The notes beneath the pieces are model-generated. The model searched no databases. It saw nothing but the letters and a program-made list of their open reading frames with translations, and was not told where the DNA came from. This document shows positions 21,240 through 31,895 of a stretch of 40,322 bases of DNA, in pieces. Each line of letters starts with the position of its first letter. The first letter of the stretch is position 1. The position numbers and the translations under genes are program-made. The stretch comes from an uncultured Oxalobacteraceae bacterium (lineage in GTDB: Bacteria > Pseudomonadota > Gammaproteobacteria > Burkholderiales > Burkholderiaceae), in assembly GCA_946479255.1 (NCBI GenBank), contig CAMLFK010000014.1, forward strand, positions 1-40,322, written 5' to 3'.

Positions 21240-21317
21240 TCTTGGCAAGGCGGCTGTGCCAAGCAAAAATGGTGTCGCACTTTTGTTGAACGAACTTTCT
21301 TTCGCTATACAACACGT

Positions 21318-21357
21318 GCACAAAATGCCACTATGTTGATGTAAAACAATTTTGTGC
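21318..21357. promoter_or_regulatory. Inverted repeat upstream of the TonB receptor operon
   Basis: GCACAAAAT (21318-21326) and ATTTTGTGC (21349-21357) form a perfect 9-base inverted repeat with a 22-base spacer. It ends 12 bases before the receptor start codon. It may be an operator or form a hairpin in the leader. It is not Fur-like. No strong ribosome site is seen in the remaining bases. Confidence 0.35.
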
Positions 21358-21369
21358 CGTAAAGCTTAA

Positions 21370-23394
21370 ATGATATTTGGAAACGTTAAGAAACTGAACG
21401 CAGCAATGTGCCCCCTGTGCCTCGCGCTCGCGGGCGCGTTTGCTCCGCTGGCCGCGCAGGCCGCCCACGATGAGCCGAAGGACCTGACCAGCGTGCCGCT
21501 CGAGCAGCTGATGTCCATGGAAGTCTATAGCGCGTCCAAATACGTGCAGCGCGCCAGCCAGGCTCCCTCGTCGGTGACGGTGATCAGCGCCGCCGAGATC
21601 CGCGACTTTGGCTGGCGCACGCTGGCCGACGTGGCGCGCAGCGTGCGCGGCCTGTATGTGGGCCATGACCGCAACTACAGCTACCTGGGCGCGCGCGGCT
21701 TTATGCGTCCCGGCGACTACAACACCCGCTTCCTGCTGCAGATTGATGGCAACCGCATCAACGACGCGGTCTACGACCAGGCCCCCCTCGGCGGCGAATT
21801 CCCGCTCGACCTGGAACTGGTCGAACGCATCGAGTTCGTTCCCGGACCTGGTTCCTCGATTTACGGTTCGAACGCCTTTTTCGGCGTGATCAACGTGATC
21901 ACCAAAAAAGGCGGCGACCTGGCACCGCGCCGGGTCGAATTCGATGCCGGCGGGGCCGGCTTGCGCCGGGCCGCCGCCAGCCTTTCCGGGCATGGCGCGA
22001 ACGGCGCCCAGTATCTGCTGTCGATCAGCCGCGCGCGCAGCGACGGCAAAGACCTGTACTACCCCGAATTCGACACGCCGCGGCAGAACCACGGCGTGGC
22101 CCACCGGCTCGATCACGAAGACAGCACCCGCGCCTTTGCCAGCGCCTCGTATGGCGCATTCCAAGCGAGCGCCATGCAGGCCGAGCGCACCAAGGGCGTG
22201 CCGACCGCCTCGTTCGGCCAGGCGTTCAACGACCCGCGCTCGCAAACCGTCGACCGCCAGCGCTACCTGAATATGGGATGGAACGTCCATCCGGGCCACA
22301 GCGAGGAACTGAAGCTGCGCGCCTTCTGGGGCAGCTACGACTCGTTCGGCAACTACATCGCCGACGACGCCGCGCGCACCCTCAACCATGACGGCAGCCA
22401 GGCACGCTGGTGGGGCGCGGAACTGAGCCTGCACAGCACGCGCTGGGCCGGCCACACCGTCCTGGCCGGACTCGACCTGCAGCGCGACTACCGGCTTGCC
22501 CAGTACAGCTACGACGCCGCGCCCTACTATAGTTATCTGGACCAGCGCCGCAGCGCCCGCCGCGCCGGCCTGTACCTGCAGGACGAAATGACCCTGGCCG
22601 ACACGCTGCGCCTGACGCTTGGCATGCGTTACGACCGCAATGGCGCCATCCGCGGCGTATTCAGTCCGCGCGCCGCGCTGATCTGGCAGCTGACACCCAG
22701 CACGACCATCAAGGCGATCCATGGCTCGGCCTTCCGCGCGCCCAACAGCTACGAGATGTACTACGCCTACGACGGCGAAGGCGGCCAGTTGGCCAATCCC
22801 GGGCTGCGCCGCGAACGGATCCATTCGAGCGAACTGGCGCTGGTGCAGCAACTGGCCGGCAACGCGCGCCTGACCGTCACGACCTTTCGCAATAAGGTCA
22901 GTGAATTGATCACCCAGGTGATCGTGCCAGAGCGCGGCATGACCCGCTTCGACAACCTGGCGCAATTGTCCATTCGCGGGTCCGAAGTCGAGTATGAGCA
23001 TGGCTGGACCAACGGCGCCACGCTGCGCGCCAGCGTCAGCTGGAGCCAGGCCGGCGCCGGCCACGACGATGTACAGATCGCCGCCCCCACCCGGCTGGCC
23101 AAACTGAACGCCGCCACGCCGCTGCCATGGGCCGGCCTGCGCGCCGCCGTCGAGGCGCAGTATGTCGGCGCGCGCACCAGCCTTGCCGGTGCCGCCCCGG
23201 CCTTCGTGCTGGCCAACGCCAACCTGGTCAGCACCAGCCTGCTGCAAGGTTTGCTGCCCAAGGCCGAAGTCTCGCTCGGCATCTACAACCTGCTCGACCG
23301 CAGCTACGCCGATCCGGGTTCGGTCGAGCACGTCCAGCGCGCCATTACCCAGGACCGGCGCCGTCTGCGTGTACGGGTTGCCTATGCGTTCTGA
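21370..23394 (+). CDS. TonB-dependent outer-membrane receptor
   Basis: The 674-residue protein has a signal peptide (to about residue 31, AAQA-AHDE) and the short N-terminal segment DLTSVPLEQLMSMEVYSASK. That segment is characteristic of the receptor class often encoded next to YfiR-domain proteins. A plug domain follows (about 55-170: APSSVTVISAAEI, RGLYVGHDRNYSYLGARG, VERIEFVPGPGSSIYGSNAFFGVINVITKKG). The rest is a beta-barrel ending in Phe (RVRVAYAF). TonB-dependent uptake across the outer membrane is the family role; the ligand is unknown. An alternative start is ATG 21406. The last 11 bases overlap the YfiR gene, so these are clearly one transcript. Confidence 0.9.
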   Translation: MIFGNVKKLNAAMCPLCLALAGAFAPLAAQAAHDEPKDLTSVPLEQLMSMEVYSASKYVQRASQAPSSVTVISAAEIRDFGWRTLADVARSVRGLYVGHDRNYSYLGARGFMRPGDYNTRFLLQIDGNRINDAVYDQAPLGGEFPLDLELVERIEFVPGPGSSIYGSNAFFGVINVITKKGGDLAPRRVEFDAGGAGLRRAAASLSGHGANGAQYLLSISRARSDGKDLYYPEFDTPRQNHGVAHRLDHEDSTRAFASASYGAFQASAMQAERTKGVPTASFGQAFNDPRSQTVDRQRYLNMGWNVHPGHSEELKLRAFWGSYDSFGNYIADDAARTLNHDGSQARWWGAELSLHSTRWAGHTVLAGLDLQRDYRLAQYSYDAAPYYSYLDQRRSARRAGLYLQDEMTLADTLRLTLGMRYDRNGAIRGVFSPRAALIWQLTPSTTIKAIHGSAFRAPNSYEMYYAYDGEGGQLANPGLRRERIHSSELALVQQLAGNARLTVTTFRNKVSELITQVIVPERGMTRFDNLAQLSIRGSEVEYEHGWTNGATLRASVSWSQAGAGHDDVQIAAPTRLAKLNAATPLPWAGLRAAVEAQYVGARTSLAGAAPAFVLANANLVSTSLLQGLLPKAEVSLGIYNLLDRSYADPGSVEHVQRAITQDRRRLRVRVAYAF

Positions 23395-23911
23395 CCGTGT
23401 GCGCCAGCTGTTTGCCGCCCTGCTGTCCGCCTGCCTGGCTGCCAGCCCGGCTGCCGCGGAACCAGTCCCGGAGCACGATATGAAGGCAGCCTTCGTGTTC
23501 AATTTCGCGGTGTTTACCGAGTGGCCGCAAGACAACCTGGCCACAAACGCCCCGATCAGCGTCTGCGCCAACCCCGCCAGCCCGATGTTCGGCGCACTGC
23601 GCTCGCTGGGCGACAAACTGGTCAACGGCCACCGCGTCAGCGTGCGCGAAAGCGTAGCTCCCCTGCGTGGCTGCCACGTGCTGGTGCTGGACCGGAGCGA
23701 CCGCGAACACTGGGTGCAATGGAAGCGCGACCTGGCCGGCGCCGCCGTGTTGACGGTCGCCGACGACCAGGCCATCGGCAGCGACGGCGCCGTCATTGCC
23801 CTCTCCGTCAAAGACAAACGGATCGGCTTCGACGTCTATCTGGCCCCGGCCCGCAACGCGCGCCTGAACCTGAGCTCCAAGCTGCTGCGCCTGGCCAGGA
23901 GCGTCCAATGA
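23384..23911 (+). CDS. Periplasmic YfiR-family (DUF4154) protein
   Basis: The 175-residue protein has a signal peptide (cleavage about residue 25, AAA-EPV) and the family's core: MKAAFVFNFAVFTEWP, SVCANP with Cys61, and RGCHVLVLDRSD with Cys97. The region ends AVIALSVKDKRIGFDVYLAPARNARLNLSSKLLRLA, as YfiR proteins do. In Pseudomonas, YfiR is a periplasmic repressor of the membrane cyclase YfiN (TpbB). Here the downstream gene is a YfiN-like CHASE8 protein, so the same inhibitory role is likely. The longer frame upstream runs inside the receptor gene; ATG 23384 overlaps the receptor stop, and the gene's own stop overlaps the next start (ATGA). Confidence 0.88.
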   Translation: MRSDRVRQLFAALLSACLAASPAAAEPVPEHDMKAAFVFNFAVFTEWPQDNLATNAPISVCANPASPMFGALRSLGDKLVNGHRVSVRESVAPLRGCHVLVLDRSDREHWVQWKRDLAGAAVLTVADDQAIGSDGAVIALSVKDKRIGFDVYLAPARNARLNLSSKLLRLARSVQ

Positions 23912-25809
23912 CCATGGCCCACATGCTGCCGCGCGCCCCGCGCCTGATCGGCAGGAAGATGGCGCTGACGAACGCGATGACCGCCGGCGCCGCCCTGCTG
24001 GTGGCCAGCATCGCGCTGATCGTCACCCAGTTCCTGGCCCTGCGCGGCTCGCTGGCGGACGACCTGCGGGTACAGGCCCGCATCATCGGCAACAACAGCA
24101 GCGCCGCGCTGCTGTTCCACGACGCCCGCGCCGGCGAGGAAACCCTGGCCGGCCTGTCGGTCTCGCCCAGTGTCGCCAACGCCGCCATTTTCGACGGTGG
24201 CGGCGCCACCCTGGCGCGCTATGAGCGCAGCGCCGGCGCCACCCTGCAGCCGCCCTCGCCTGAGCTGATCGACGCCGGCTACGAATTCGCCCTCAAGCAC
24301 GTCGACGTGGTCGAGCCGATACGGGTCAACAACCAGCGTATCGGCGTGGTGATGATCCGCGCCACGCTCGACCAGCTGTTCTCGCGCCTTGCCACCTACG
24401 CCTTCCTGACCATTGCCATCGCGCTCGGCTCGCTGGCGCTGGCGTACGCGCTGGTATCGTCGATGCGGCGCGCGGTGCGCAAGGCCGAAGCCCACCTGCA
24501 CTTCCTGGCCCACGTCGACCCGGTCACCATGCTCCCCAACCGCAACCAGTTCAACGACCGCCTCAGCGTCGCGCTGGAACAAGCCGACCGGCGCGAGACC
24601 GCGGTCGGCATGCTGCTGCTTGACCTGGACAACTTCAAGGTGGTCAACGACACCCTTGGCCACGACTGCGGCGACGCCCTGCTCAAGCTGGTCGCCGAAC
24701 GGCTGGTGCAGACCCTGCGCATCAACGACGTGATCTGCCGGATTGGCGGCGACGAATTCGTGATCATCATCGAACCCTCCGACGACAATACCGAAATCGA
24801 TGGGGTGGCGAACAAGATCCTGACCGCGCTGGCCGCCCCGTTCGCGGTCGAAAACCACCAGCTGTACGTCAGCGCCAGCATCGGCGTCTCGGTGTATCCA
24901 CGCGACGCGCGCGACGCCCGCACCCTGACGCGCAGCGCCGACACCGCCATGTATCAAGCCAAGAACAAGGGCAAGAACGCCTATGAGGTATTCCAGCCGG
25001 CCATGGAGCTGCGTGCCCAGAAGCGCCTCAAGCTGGAAGCCAACCTGCGCCGCGCACTGGCCAACGGCGAACTGCAGCTGCACTACCAGCCGCAGATCGA
25101 GCTGGCCACCGGCCGCGTGGTCGGGGTGGAAGCGCTGGCGCGCTGGTACTGCGAGGAACTTGGCCAGGTCAGTCCGGCCGAGTTCATCCCGGTGGCCGAG
25201 GAAAGCGGCATCATCGTCGAACTCGGGCGCTGGGTCTTGCGTACCGCCTGCCGCCAGGCCGCCGACTGGCGCGCCCAGGGCCTGCTCGACACCATCGAAC
25301 ACGTGGCAGTCAACCTGTCGGCACGCCAGACCCGCGACGGCGCGCTGATGGACGACATCACCACCGTGCTGTTCGAGACCGGGCTGCCGGCCGGCCTGCT
25401 GGAACTGGAGATCACCGAGGGCGTGCTGATGGAGAACGTCAACGCCAACCTCGACCTGCTGCACCGCTTCCAGGCGGCCGGCATCCATCTGTCGATCGAC
25501 GATTTCGGCACCGGCTACTCGTCGATGTCGTACCTGAAGCGCTTCCCGATCGACCAGCTCAAGATCGACCGCAGCTTCGTCAATGATGTGCCGGGCGACG
25601 GCGAGGCAATCGCCACGGCCATCATCGCGATGGCCCACAGCCTGGACCTGACGGTGGTGGCCGAAGGGGTGGAAACGGCCGAACAGCTGGAATTCCTGCG
25701 CCGGGCAGGCTGCGATATCGTGCAGGGATTTTATCTGGCCAAGCCGATGCCGGTCGGCGACCTGACCGAAATGCTGCGCCGGAGGCGCACGATGCCCATG
25801 GTGGCCTGA
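23908..25809 (+). CDS. CHASE8-GGDEF-EAL cyclic-di-GMP cyclase/phosphodiesterase
   Basis: This 633-residue inner-membrane protein can in principle both make and break cyclic-di-GMP. A membrane segment (about 22-46) is followed by a CHASE8-like periplasmic domain (about 47-155; ARIIGNNSSAALLFHDARAGEETLAGL is close to YfiN). A second segment (about 163-185) precedes a GGDEF domain with an intact GGDEF at 280-284 and the inhibitory RxxD site (Arg271-Asp274) five residues before it. The EAL domain keeps Glu408-Ala-Leu, EITEGVLM, DDFGTGYSS (Asp531-Asp532), KIDRSF and AEGVET. Both active sites therefore look competent. The gene overlaps yfiR by 4 bp. YfiN of Pseudomonas lacks EAL, so this is a bifunctional version. 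Confidence 0.92.
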   Translation: MTMAHMLPRAPRLIGRKMALTNAMTAGAALLVASIALIVTQFLALRGSLADDLRVQARIIGNNSSAALLFHDARAGEETLAGLSVSPSVANAAIFDGGGATLARYERSAGATLQPPSPELIDAGYEFALKHVDVVEPIRVNNQRIGVVMIRATLDQLFSRLATYAFLTIAIALGSLALAYALVSSMRRAVRKAEAHLHFLAHVDPVTMLPNRNQFNDRLSVALEQADRRETAVGMLLLDLDNFKVVNDTLGHDCGDALLKLVAERLVQTLRINDVICRIGGDEFVIIIEPSDDNTEIDGVANKILTALAAPFAVENHQLYVSASIGVSVYPRDARDARTLTRSADTAMYQAKNKGKNAYEVFQPAMELRAQKRLKLEANLRRALANGELQLHYQPQIELATGRVVGVEALARWYCEELGQVSPAEFIPVAEESGIIVELGRWVLRTACRQAADWRAQGLLDTIEHVAVNLSARQTRDGALMDDITTVLFETGLPAGLLELEITEGVLMENVNANLDLLHRFQAAGIHLSIDDFGTGYSSMSYLKRFPIDQLKIDRSFVNDVPGDGEAIATAIIAMAHSLDLTVVAEGVETAEQLEFLRRAGCDIVQGFYLAKPMPVGDLTEMLRRRRTMPMVA

Positions 25810-25876
25810 GCCCGGCGCTTTGACGGCGCCTGTCAAGCCACCCGTGTCCCGAGAGTTAAGTTAACACTGAAATGGC

Positions 25877-25894
25877 CGCGTCTTCGAAGACGCG
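25877..25894. repeat. Perfect 18-bp palindrome between the c-di-GMP gene and the islet
   Basis: CGCGTCTTCGAAGACGCG is self-complementary over 18 bases. It lies 68 bp after the cyclase stop, where it could act as a transcript-ending hairpin, though no T run follows. It is also 30 bp from the prfC-fragment copy and may mark the edge of the inserted sequence. A second, weaker GGCGC/GCGCC pair lies at 25814-25830. Confidence 0.5.
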
Positions 25895-25923
25895 CATGCC
25901 CGGATTGCAGCAGAGCTGATATT

Positions 25924-25986
25924 CAGCACCCGCTTGTCCTCGCCGCTGACCCAGCGCCTGCTGCGATGCTGGTGCCTTCGAACACC
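25924..25986. repeat. 63-bp copy of an internal piece of prfC
   Basis: These 63 bases match 28125-28188 inside prfC with two mismatches and one single-base gap, in direct orientation. The real copy encodes part of the C-terminal domain of RF3, about 50 residues from its end. The similarity stops abruptly on both sides: neither the following prfC 3' end nor the preceding coding sequence is found next to this copy. The gap breaks the reading frame, so it is not expressed. No other gene is seen in 25810-26081. Confidence 0.85.
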
Positions 25987-26081
25987 CTATGGGAAGGGCT
26001 CCGCAACGTCCGCGCCTCAGCTCTCACGCTTCAGGCACTGCGCGAACCTGGCGATTGGCGAGTTGTGTATGACAAGGTGGG

Positions 26082-27308
26082 CTAAGCTAACTGTCGTTCC
26101 AGCAGCCGCTGGATAAACTGGCCGCCGCCACCGCTGGCCGCAATAATCGCCTGTACATCTGCCTTGACCACAGTTTCATCCACTCCTGCAGCGCGGGCCG
26201 CTGCCATCACGGCCGCGTACGCGTCGAGTACATCAACGCCAGTGATGTCATAGCCCCATCCGTTGGCGATGCCGCGCAATGCCGTCATAGCTCCCGCCAG
26301 TGCAAACTCCGGCCGCTCGATACAATAGTCCCTGGCGGCGCGTATGAGTGTCCGTGGGTCGGACGGGCTTTTGTTCGCGAGCTCGATGGCCAGGTCATAG
26401 AGCCCAGCGTCTTTGGCGGCAGCAAACCACTTGCCTTCATTTCCCGGCCGACTTGCAACCAGGTCGCGCAAAATGGTCTCCCGTGATTTGCCCGGGTACT
26501 TCTTAACAATGGCCTTGAATGTCGCCAGATAGCTTGTCGCGTACGTCGCTTCAATCGCATAGCGCGCATAGGCCTCATCCGCAAACCCTGACTCCAACAA
26601 GGCGCTCTCACAGAATGCCGCAATGGCCGTAAGTGGCGCATTCAGTCCCTTCGACTCCTCAGCATAGCAGATAGCCTCCGCGTGCTTGCCAGAGGCCGCC
26701 AGGGCCTTGGCGCCCCACATCCTGTTGTGCCATGACTTGTGCCGGTACTCGGACTTGGCAATCAATGCGAGCAATTCGTCGTAACGGCCCGCCGTGTAAA
26801 GCGCGCTCAAACATGCGGTCGCACCCTTAAAATACCCATACTCCCCACTGCGCGCGCAGTGGTCCCACATCGTCGTCAACGTTGGCGAAAGATGGTCGGC
26901 CCAGCTGGATGCAATTCCCGGCGTCGTGCACAGCTCTCCCCAGAACTCCCCGAGATACTCGAGGTAAGGCATATCGTCCTCTTGAAGGGCGTTCCACAGG
27001 CGGTCCAGCCATTTCTGCCGCACCGCGCCGCTGACCTTGGCCTTCGTGATGAATGGGACGAGGGTTTCGATAGCGCGATTGACGGCGCTGCCTATGCCGC
27101 CTGAGGAACTGTCGACCTGCGCGATAGCCGGCGCCAGCTTTTCCAGGAACAGCACGGCGCCCTCGGCGGCCAGGACAGTATCCTTTTTTGCAATGGCCTT
27201 GATTTCAACGAGCGCTTCCTTGATGCGTTGGATTGGCGTATCCGATTTCCATCCGAACGCGTTGCGCCGGAAGCGGGGCGCAAACTGCCATTTATTTGCT
27301 GTAGCCAT
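26082..27308 (-). CDS. Conserved hypothetical 408-residue protein in the islet
   Basis: I cannot assign a function. The protein is soluble, without signal or membrane segments, and predicted mostly helical. The N-terminus is basic and aromatic (NKWQFAPRFRRNAFGWKSDTPIQRIKEALVEIK), followed by AAEGAVLFLEKLAPAIAQVDSSSGGIGSAVNRAIETL. The C-terminal half looks like helical repeats (ALAASGKHAEAICYAEES; DEAYARYAIEA; EGKWFAAAKDAGLYDLAIELANKSPSDPRTLIRAARDYCIE). I recall similar unnamed proteins in other Proteobacteria but no known role. Codon use is less G+C-biased than in neighbours, which suggests acquisition by transfer. It sits between the cyclase gene and prfC in the islet bounded by the prfC repeat. 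Confidence 0.7.
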   Translation of the reverse strand: MATANKWQFAPRFRRNAFGWKSDTPIQRIKEALVEIKAIAKKDTVLAAEGAVLFLEKLAPAIAQVDSSSGGIGSAVNRAIETLVPFITKAKVSGAVRQKWLDRLWNALQEDDMPYLEYLGEFWGELCTTPGIASSWADHLSPTLTTMWDHCARSGEYGYFKGATACLSALYTAGRYDELLALIAKSEYRHKSWHNRMWGAKALAASGKHAEAICYAEESKGLNAPLTAIAAFCESALLESGFADEAYARYAIEATYATSYLATFKAIVKKYPGKSRETILRDLVASRPGNEGKWFAAAKDAGLYDLAIELANKSPSDPRTLIRAARDYCIERPEFALAGAMTALRGIANGWGYDITGVDVLDAYAAVMAAARAAGVDETVVKADVQAIIAASGGGGQFIQRLLERQLA

Positions 27309-27410
27309 TGTTCGGAATTTGCCTATATATTGTCTAGTTTATCAAGGTCAAAGGCCGGTCTTCAGCTGAGTCTTGATAGCCGCATCCTTGCCGAAGGCTG
27401 GCCGTTAATT

Positions 27411-27781
27411 TTATAAACGATTTATCTTGTTTACTCCGCCTTCAGCGGCCTGCTTTGAAGTGGCCAGCAGCTCGACGATGTCTTTGACAACTTTCTCCAG
27501 GCTCTAGTTTCCGAGCGATGTGGTGGGATACTCCGGACGCCCGGCTCCCCTGGAGCTGTGTTATAGAGCTCAATGATTGCTGCCTTGGTCCATCGCTTCT
27601 TGAGCGTCAACGGAGCTTCCCCAGTCCCGTCGATTACGTCGCGAGGCGTCTGGTCCATGAAAGTAACGCTCGCCAATTGCCTTTTACACGCTACCCACGA
27701 TTTAGCGCCAATGAGTTTGGTACCGATGTCAATGATGAGCGGGAAGCAGGGCTTTCGGAACACGAAGTTCATTGCAGTCAT
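27411..27781 (-). pseudogene. Broken small gene of unknown family
   Basis: The minus strand reads VTFMDQTPRDVIDGTGEA then PLTLKKRWTKAAIIELYN. This has the look of a conserved short protein but seems to have an internal deletion at the join. Near 27540 the sense passes to another frame (GRPEYPTTSLGN), meets a TAG at 27504-27506, and continues as SLEKVVKDIVELLATSKQAA to TAA at 27411. The combination of frameshift, stop and apparent deletion makes it a pseudogene. The 5' limit (ATG at 27781 taken here) is uncertain. The remaining 27782-27965 is AT-rich for this genome and shows nothing recognisable. Confidence 0.55.
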
Positions 27782-27965
27782 GATAATTTTTGGCAATTTC
27801 CCCTTGGCGAAGCCGCAGGCGAAAGTAGAAGGCAGTTGTGCACCGGAGCGATCTATCGCGCTGGCCGGCACACAAGCACGAAGACTCTTCGAAACCCGCA
27901 GGCCTGGTGTGCGGCCGAGCCGATGTTTGCACTGCCGCTTACCAATCACCCGCGCTGCGGTAATG

Positions 27966-29657
<1,692 letters not shown>

Positions 29658-29703
29658 TGGGTGGCCTCTGTTGCACAAAACCCCAAATTTTACCGATTCT
29701 TGC

Positions 29704-31068
29704 CTATGCCGTGTGAACTGATTGGGCATCCGCGCCGAAGCGCACCGAGATCAGCAGGCCCGCCCCGCCGTTCGCATCGGCCAAGGCGATGCCGGCCCCG
29801 TGGGCGGCAGCGACGTCGCGCACGATCGCCAATCCCAGTCCGTTGCCGGCGCTCTTCTCGTCCAGCCGCACATAGCGCTGGAACACCTTGCCGCGCAAGC
29901 TGGCCGCGATGCCGGGCCCGGAATCCTCCACCTCGAAAATCGCGCCTGCGCCATCCGGCCGGCAGCGCACCGTCACGCTGCCGCCCGCGGGAGTGTAGCG
30001 CACCGCGTTGTCGACCAGGTTGTCGATCAGGTCGCGCAACAGGAAGCCGTCGCCGGCCACCATGGCCGGGGCCAGGTCGAAACCGATGTCGATGTGCTTC
30101 TTGCCTGCTTCATCGACAAAGTACTGCACCGACTGCTCCACCAGGCGCGCCAGGTCGAGCGGTTCCAGGCGGGTCTTCTCGAACCGGCTTGGCTCGGCGC
30201 GCGCCAGGGCCAGCAACTGATTGGTCTGGCGGATCATGCGCTCGTTCGACAGCAGCATCAGGCGTACCGGGTGCACCGTCTCCGGATCGGCGCCGTGGCG
30301 CGCGGCCAGCCATTCGAGCTGCAGGCGCATGCCGGCCAGCGGGGTGCGCAGCTGGTGCGCGACGTCCGCCAGGAAGTCATGCTGGGCGCGGGTGCTGGTC
30401 TGGACCTTGTCGAGCAGCTCGTTGAAGGCGCCCACCACCGGCGCCAGTTCGTAGGGCACCGGCAGCGCGTCGATCGGCGCCAGGTCGGCCGCATCGCGCC
30501 CGCCCAGGTCGGCGCGCATGCGCGCCAGCGGGCGCAGGCCGGAGGTCACCGAAAACCAGATCAGCCCGACCAGGATCAGGGTGAACAGCGATTCGAGCAG
30601 GATCACCGCGCGCACGATGGCCGCGCGTGCCTGCTGGCGCTGGCGCAGGGTCTTGGCCACGCCGATCTCGACATCGAGCGCGCCGGCGCGCACCACCCGG
30701 CGCGCGATGCGCACCGCTTCGCCGCGCATGCGCGCATCGAACGCCGCCGCGCTCTCGGCCAGCGGCGGGAAATCGGCGTCGCCGGCCAGCACCTGTCCTG
30801 TTTTGGTGCGCACCACGAAGTACAGGGCGTCGACATCGTCGGCGCGCAGCACCTGCTCGGCCTGGGGCGGCAGGTCGATCGCGGCGGCGCCGCCCTGGGC
30901 ATGCACGCGCGCCGCCAGTGCCCCGGCGGCGGCCACCAGGCCCTGGTCGAACGCCTGCTGGGCCGGCATCCAGGCCAGCAGGTAGGTCAGGCTGGCACCG
31001 GCCAGGTTGATCAGCAGGATCGGGCCGATCAGCCATTTCAGCAGGCGCAGGCGGATGCTGCCGCTCAT
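29704..31068 (-). CDS. Sensor histidine kinase, TctE-like
   Basis: The 454-residue inner-membrane kinase has two membrane segments (about 11-33 and 152-173) around a periplasmic domain of the 2CSK_N type (about 36-150). A short linker leads to HisKA with HQLRTPL (phosphoacceptor His238), and a HATPase domain with N box [11 protein letters not shown]1 DSGPGI and G2 GNGLGLAI. Kinases of this class often sense tricarboxylates (TctE), but no transporter gene is in view and the signal is unknown. ATG 31068 overlaps the response-regulator stop (ATGA); the longer frame upstream lies within that gene. Confidence 0.9.
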   Translation of the reverse strand: MSGSIRLRLLKWLIGPILLINLAGASLTYLLAWMPAQQAFDQGLVAAAGALAARVHAQGGAAAIDLPPQAEQVLRADDVDALYFVVRTKTGQVLAGDADFPPLAESAAAFDARMRGEAVRIARRVVRAGALDVEIGVAKTLRQRQQARAAIVRAVILLESLFTLILVGLIWFSVTSGLRPLARMRADLGGRDAADLAPIDALPVPYELAPVVGAFNELLDKVQTSTRAQHDFLADVAHQLRTPLAGMRLQLEWLAARHGADPETVHPVRLMLLSNERMIRQTNQLLALARAEPSRFEKTRLEPLDLARLVEQSVQYFVDEAGKKHIDIGFDLAPAMVAGDGFLLRDLIDNLVDNAVRYTPAGGSVTVRCRPDGAGAIFEVEDSGPGIAASLRGKVFQRYVRLDEKSAGNGLGLAIVRDVAAAHGAGIALADANGGAGLLISVRFGADAQSVHTA

Positions 31069-31733
31069 GCGGATAGTTCGAGCATGTAGCCGAAGCCGCG
31101 GATGGTGCGGATGGTGATGCCGGCGTCGGCGATCTTCAGGCGCACCCGCGAGATGTACACCTCCACCGCGTTCAGGGTCAGGTCTTCGCCCCACGGCAGG
31201 ATGGCGTCGATGATCTGCTGCTTGGACACCACCCGCGCGCTGTGCTGCAGCAGGTATTCCAGCACCGCCCATTCGCGCACCGACAGTTCGACCGGGCGCT
31301 GGTCGATATGGGCGCGCTTGGACGAGGTGTCCAGCGACAGGCGGCCCAGCGACAGTACGGCCGGCTTGGGGCCGCTGCGGCGCGCCAGCGCGCGGATGCG
31401 TGCCACCAGCTCGGCGCTGGCGAAGGGTTTGACCAGGTAATCGTCGGCCCCCAGTTCGAGCCCGCGCACCCGGTCCTCGACCGCGTCGCGCGCGGTCAGC
31501 AGCAGCACCGGGACGTTGGAAGCGCGCGCGCGCAGGCGCCGCACCACCTCGAAGCCATCGATGCCGGGCAGGCCGATGTCGAGCACTACCACGGCGTAAG
31601 CGTCAGCGCGCTGGAGCAGGGCGTCGGCCTGGGTGCCGTTGCCGACCGTGTCCACCAGCATCGCATGGCCTTGCAGGATGCGCGCCAGGCCGTCCGCCAG
31701 CACGGCGTCGTCTTCTACCAAAAGTACATGCAT
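31065..31733 (-). CDS. OmpR-family response regulator, TctD-like
   Basis: The 222-residue regulator has a receiver domain (acidic pair Glu7-Asp8-Asp9, phospho-acceptor Asp52 in LDIGLPG, Lys in LVKPF) and a C-terminal winged-helix DNA-binding domain ([17 protein letters not shown] ... [14 protein letters not shown] ... [11 protein letters not shown]). It is the first gene of a regulator-kinase-prfC run on the minus strand. The 162 bp between its start and the divergent receptor gene at 31896 contain no clear promoter boxes I can name. Confidence 0.94.
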   Translation of the reverse strand: MHVLLVEDDAVLADGLARILQGHAMLVDTVGNGTQADALLQRADAYAVVVLDIGLPGIDGFEVVRRLRARASNVPVLLLTARDAVEDRVRGLELGADDYLVKPFASAELVARIRALARRSGPKPAVLSLGRLSLDTSSKRAHIDQRPVELSVREWAVLEYLLQHSARVVSKQQIIDAILPWGEDLTLNAVEVYISRVRLKIADAGITIRTIRGFGYMLELSA

Positions 31734-31895
31734 GCACTCGCCATTTCTCTGCGTTTGTTTTCAGCTATTGCGTGGAACACATTATGCGGCAATTCCTCGT
31801 CGCATCCCAAGTTCGCGCCGGTCATGACCTTGTCACGATGTTGTCACATGCCCACTGCATCATTGCAGTTCAGAAATTATTCTTTATCCCACACC

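Noticed and set aside
21241..21263. CTTGGCA/TGCCAAG hairpin as an intrinsic terminator
   Set aside because: The stem is only 7 bp with a 9-base loop and is followed by A-rich, not T-rich, sequence.
21331..23817. 828-codon minus-strand frame over the TonB receptor gene
   Set aside because: Shadow of the receptor and YfiR genes; composition is typical of antisense frames and no motif is seen.
23836..25836. 666-codon minus-strand frame over the cyclase gene
   Set aside because: Antisense to a protein with intact GGDEF and EAL motifs; no support of its own.
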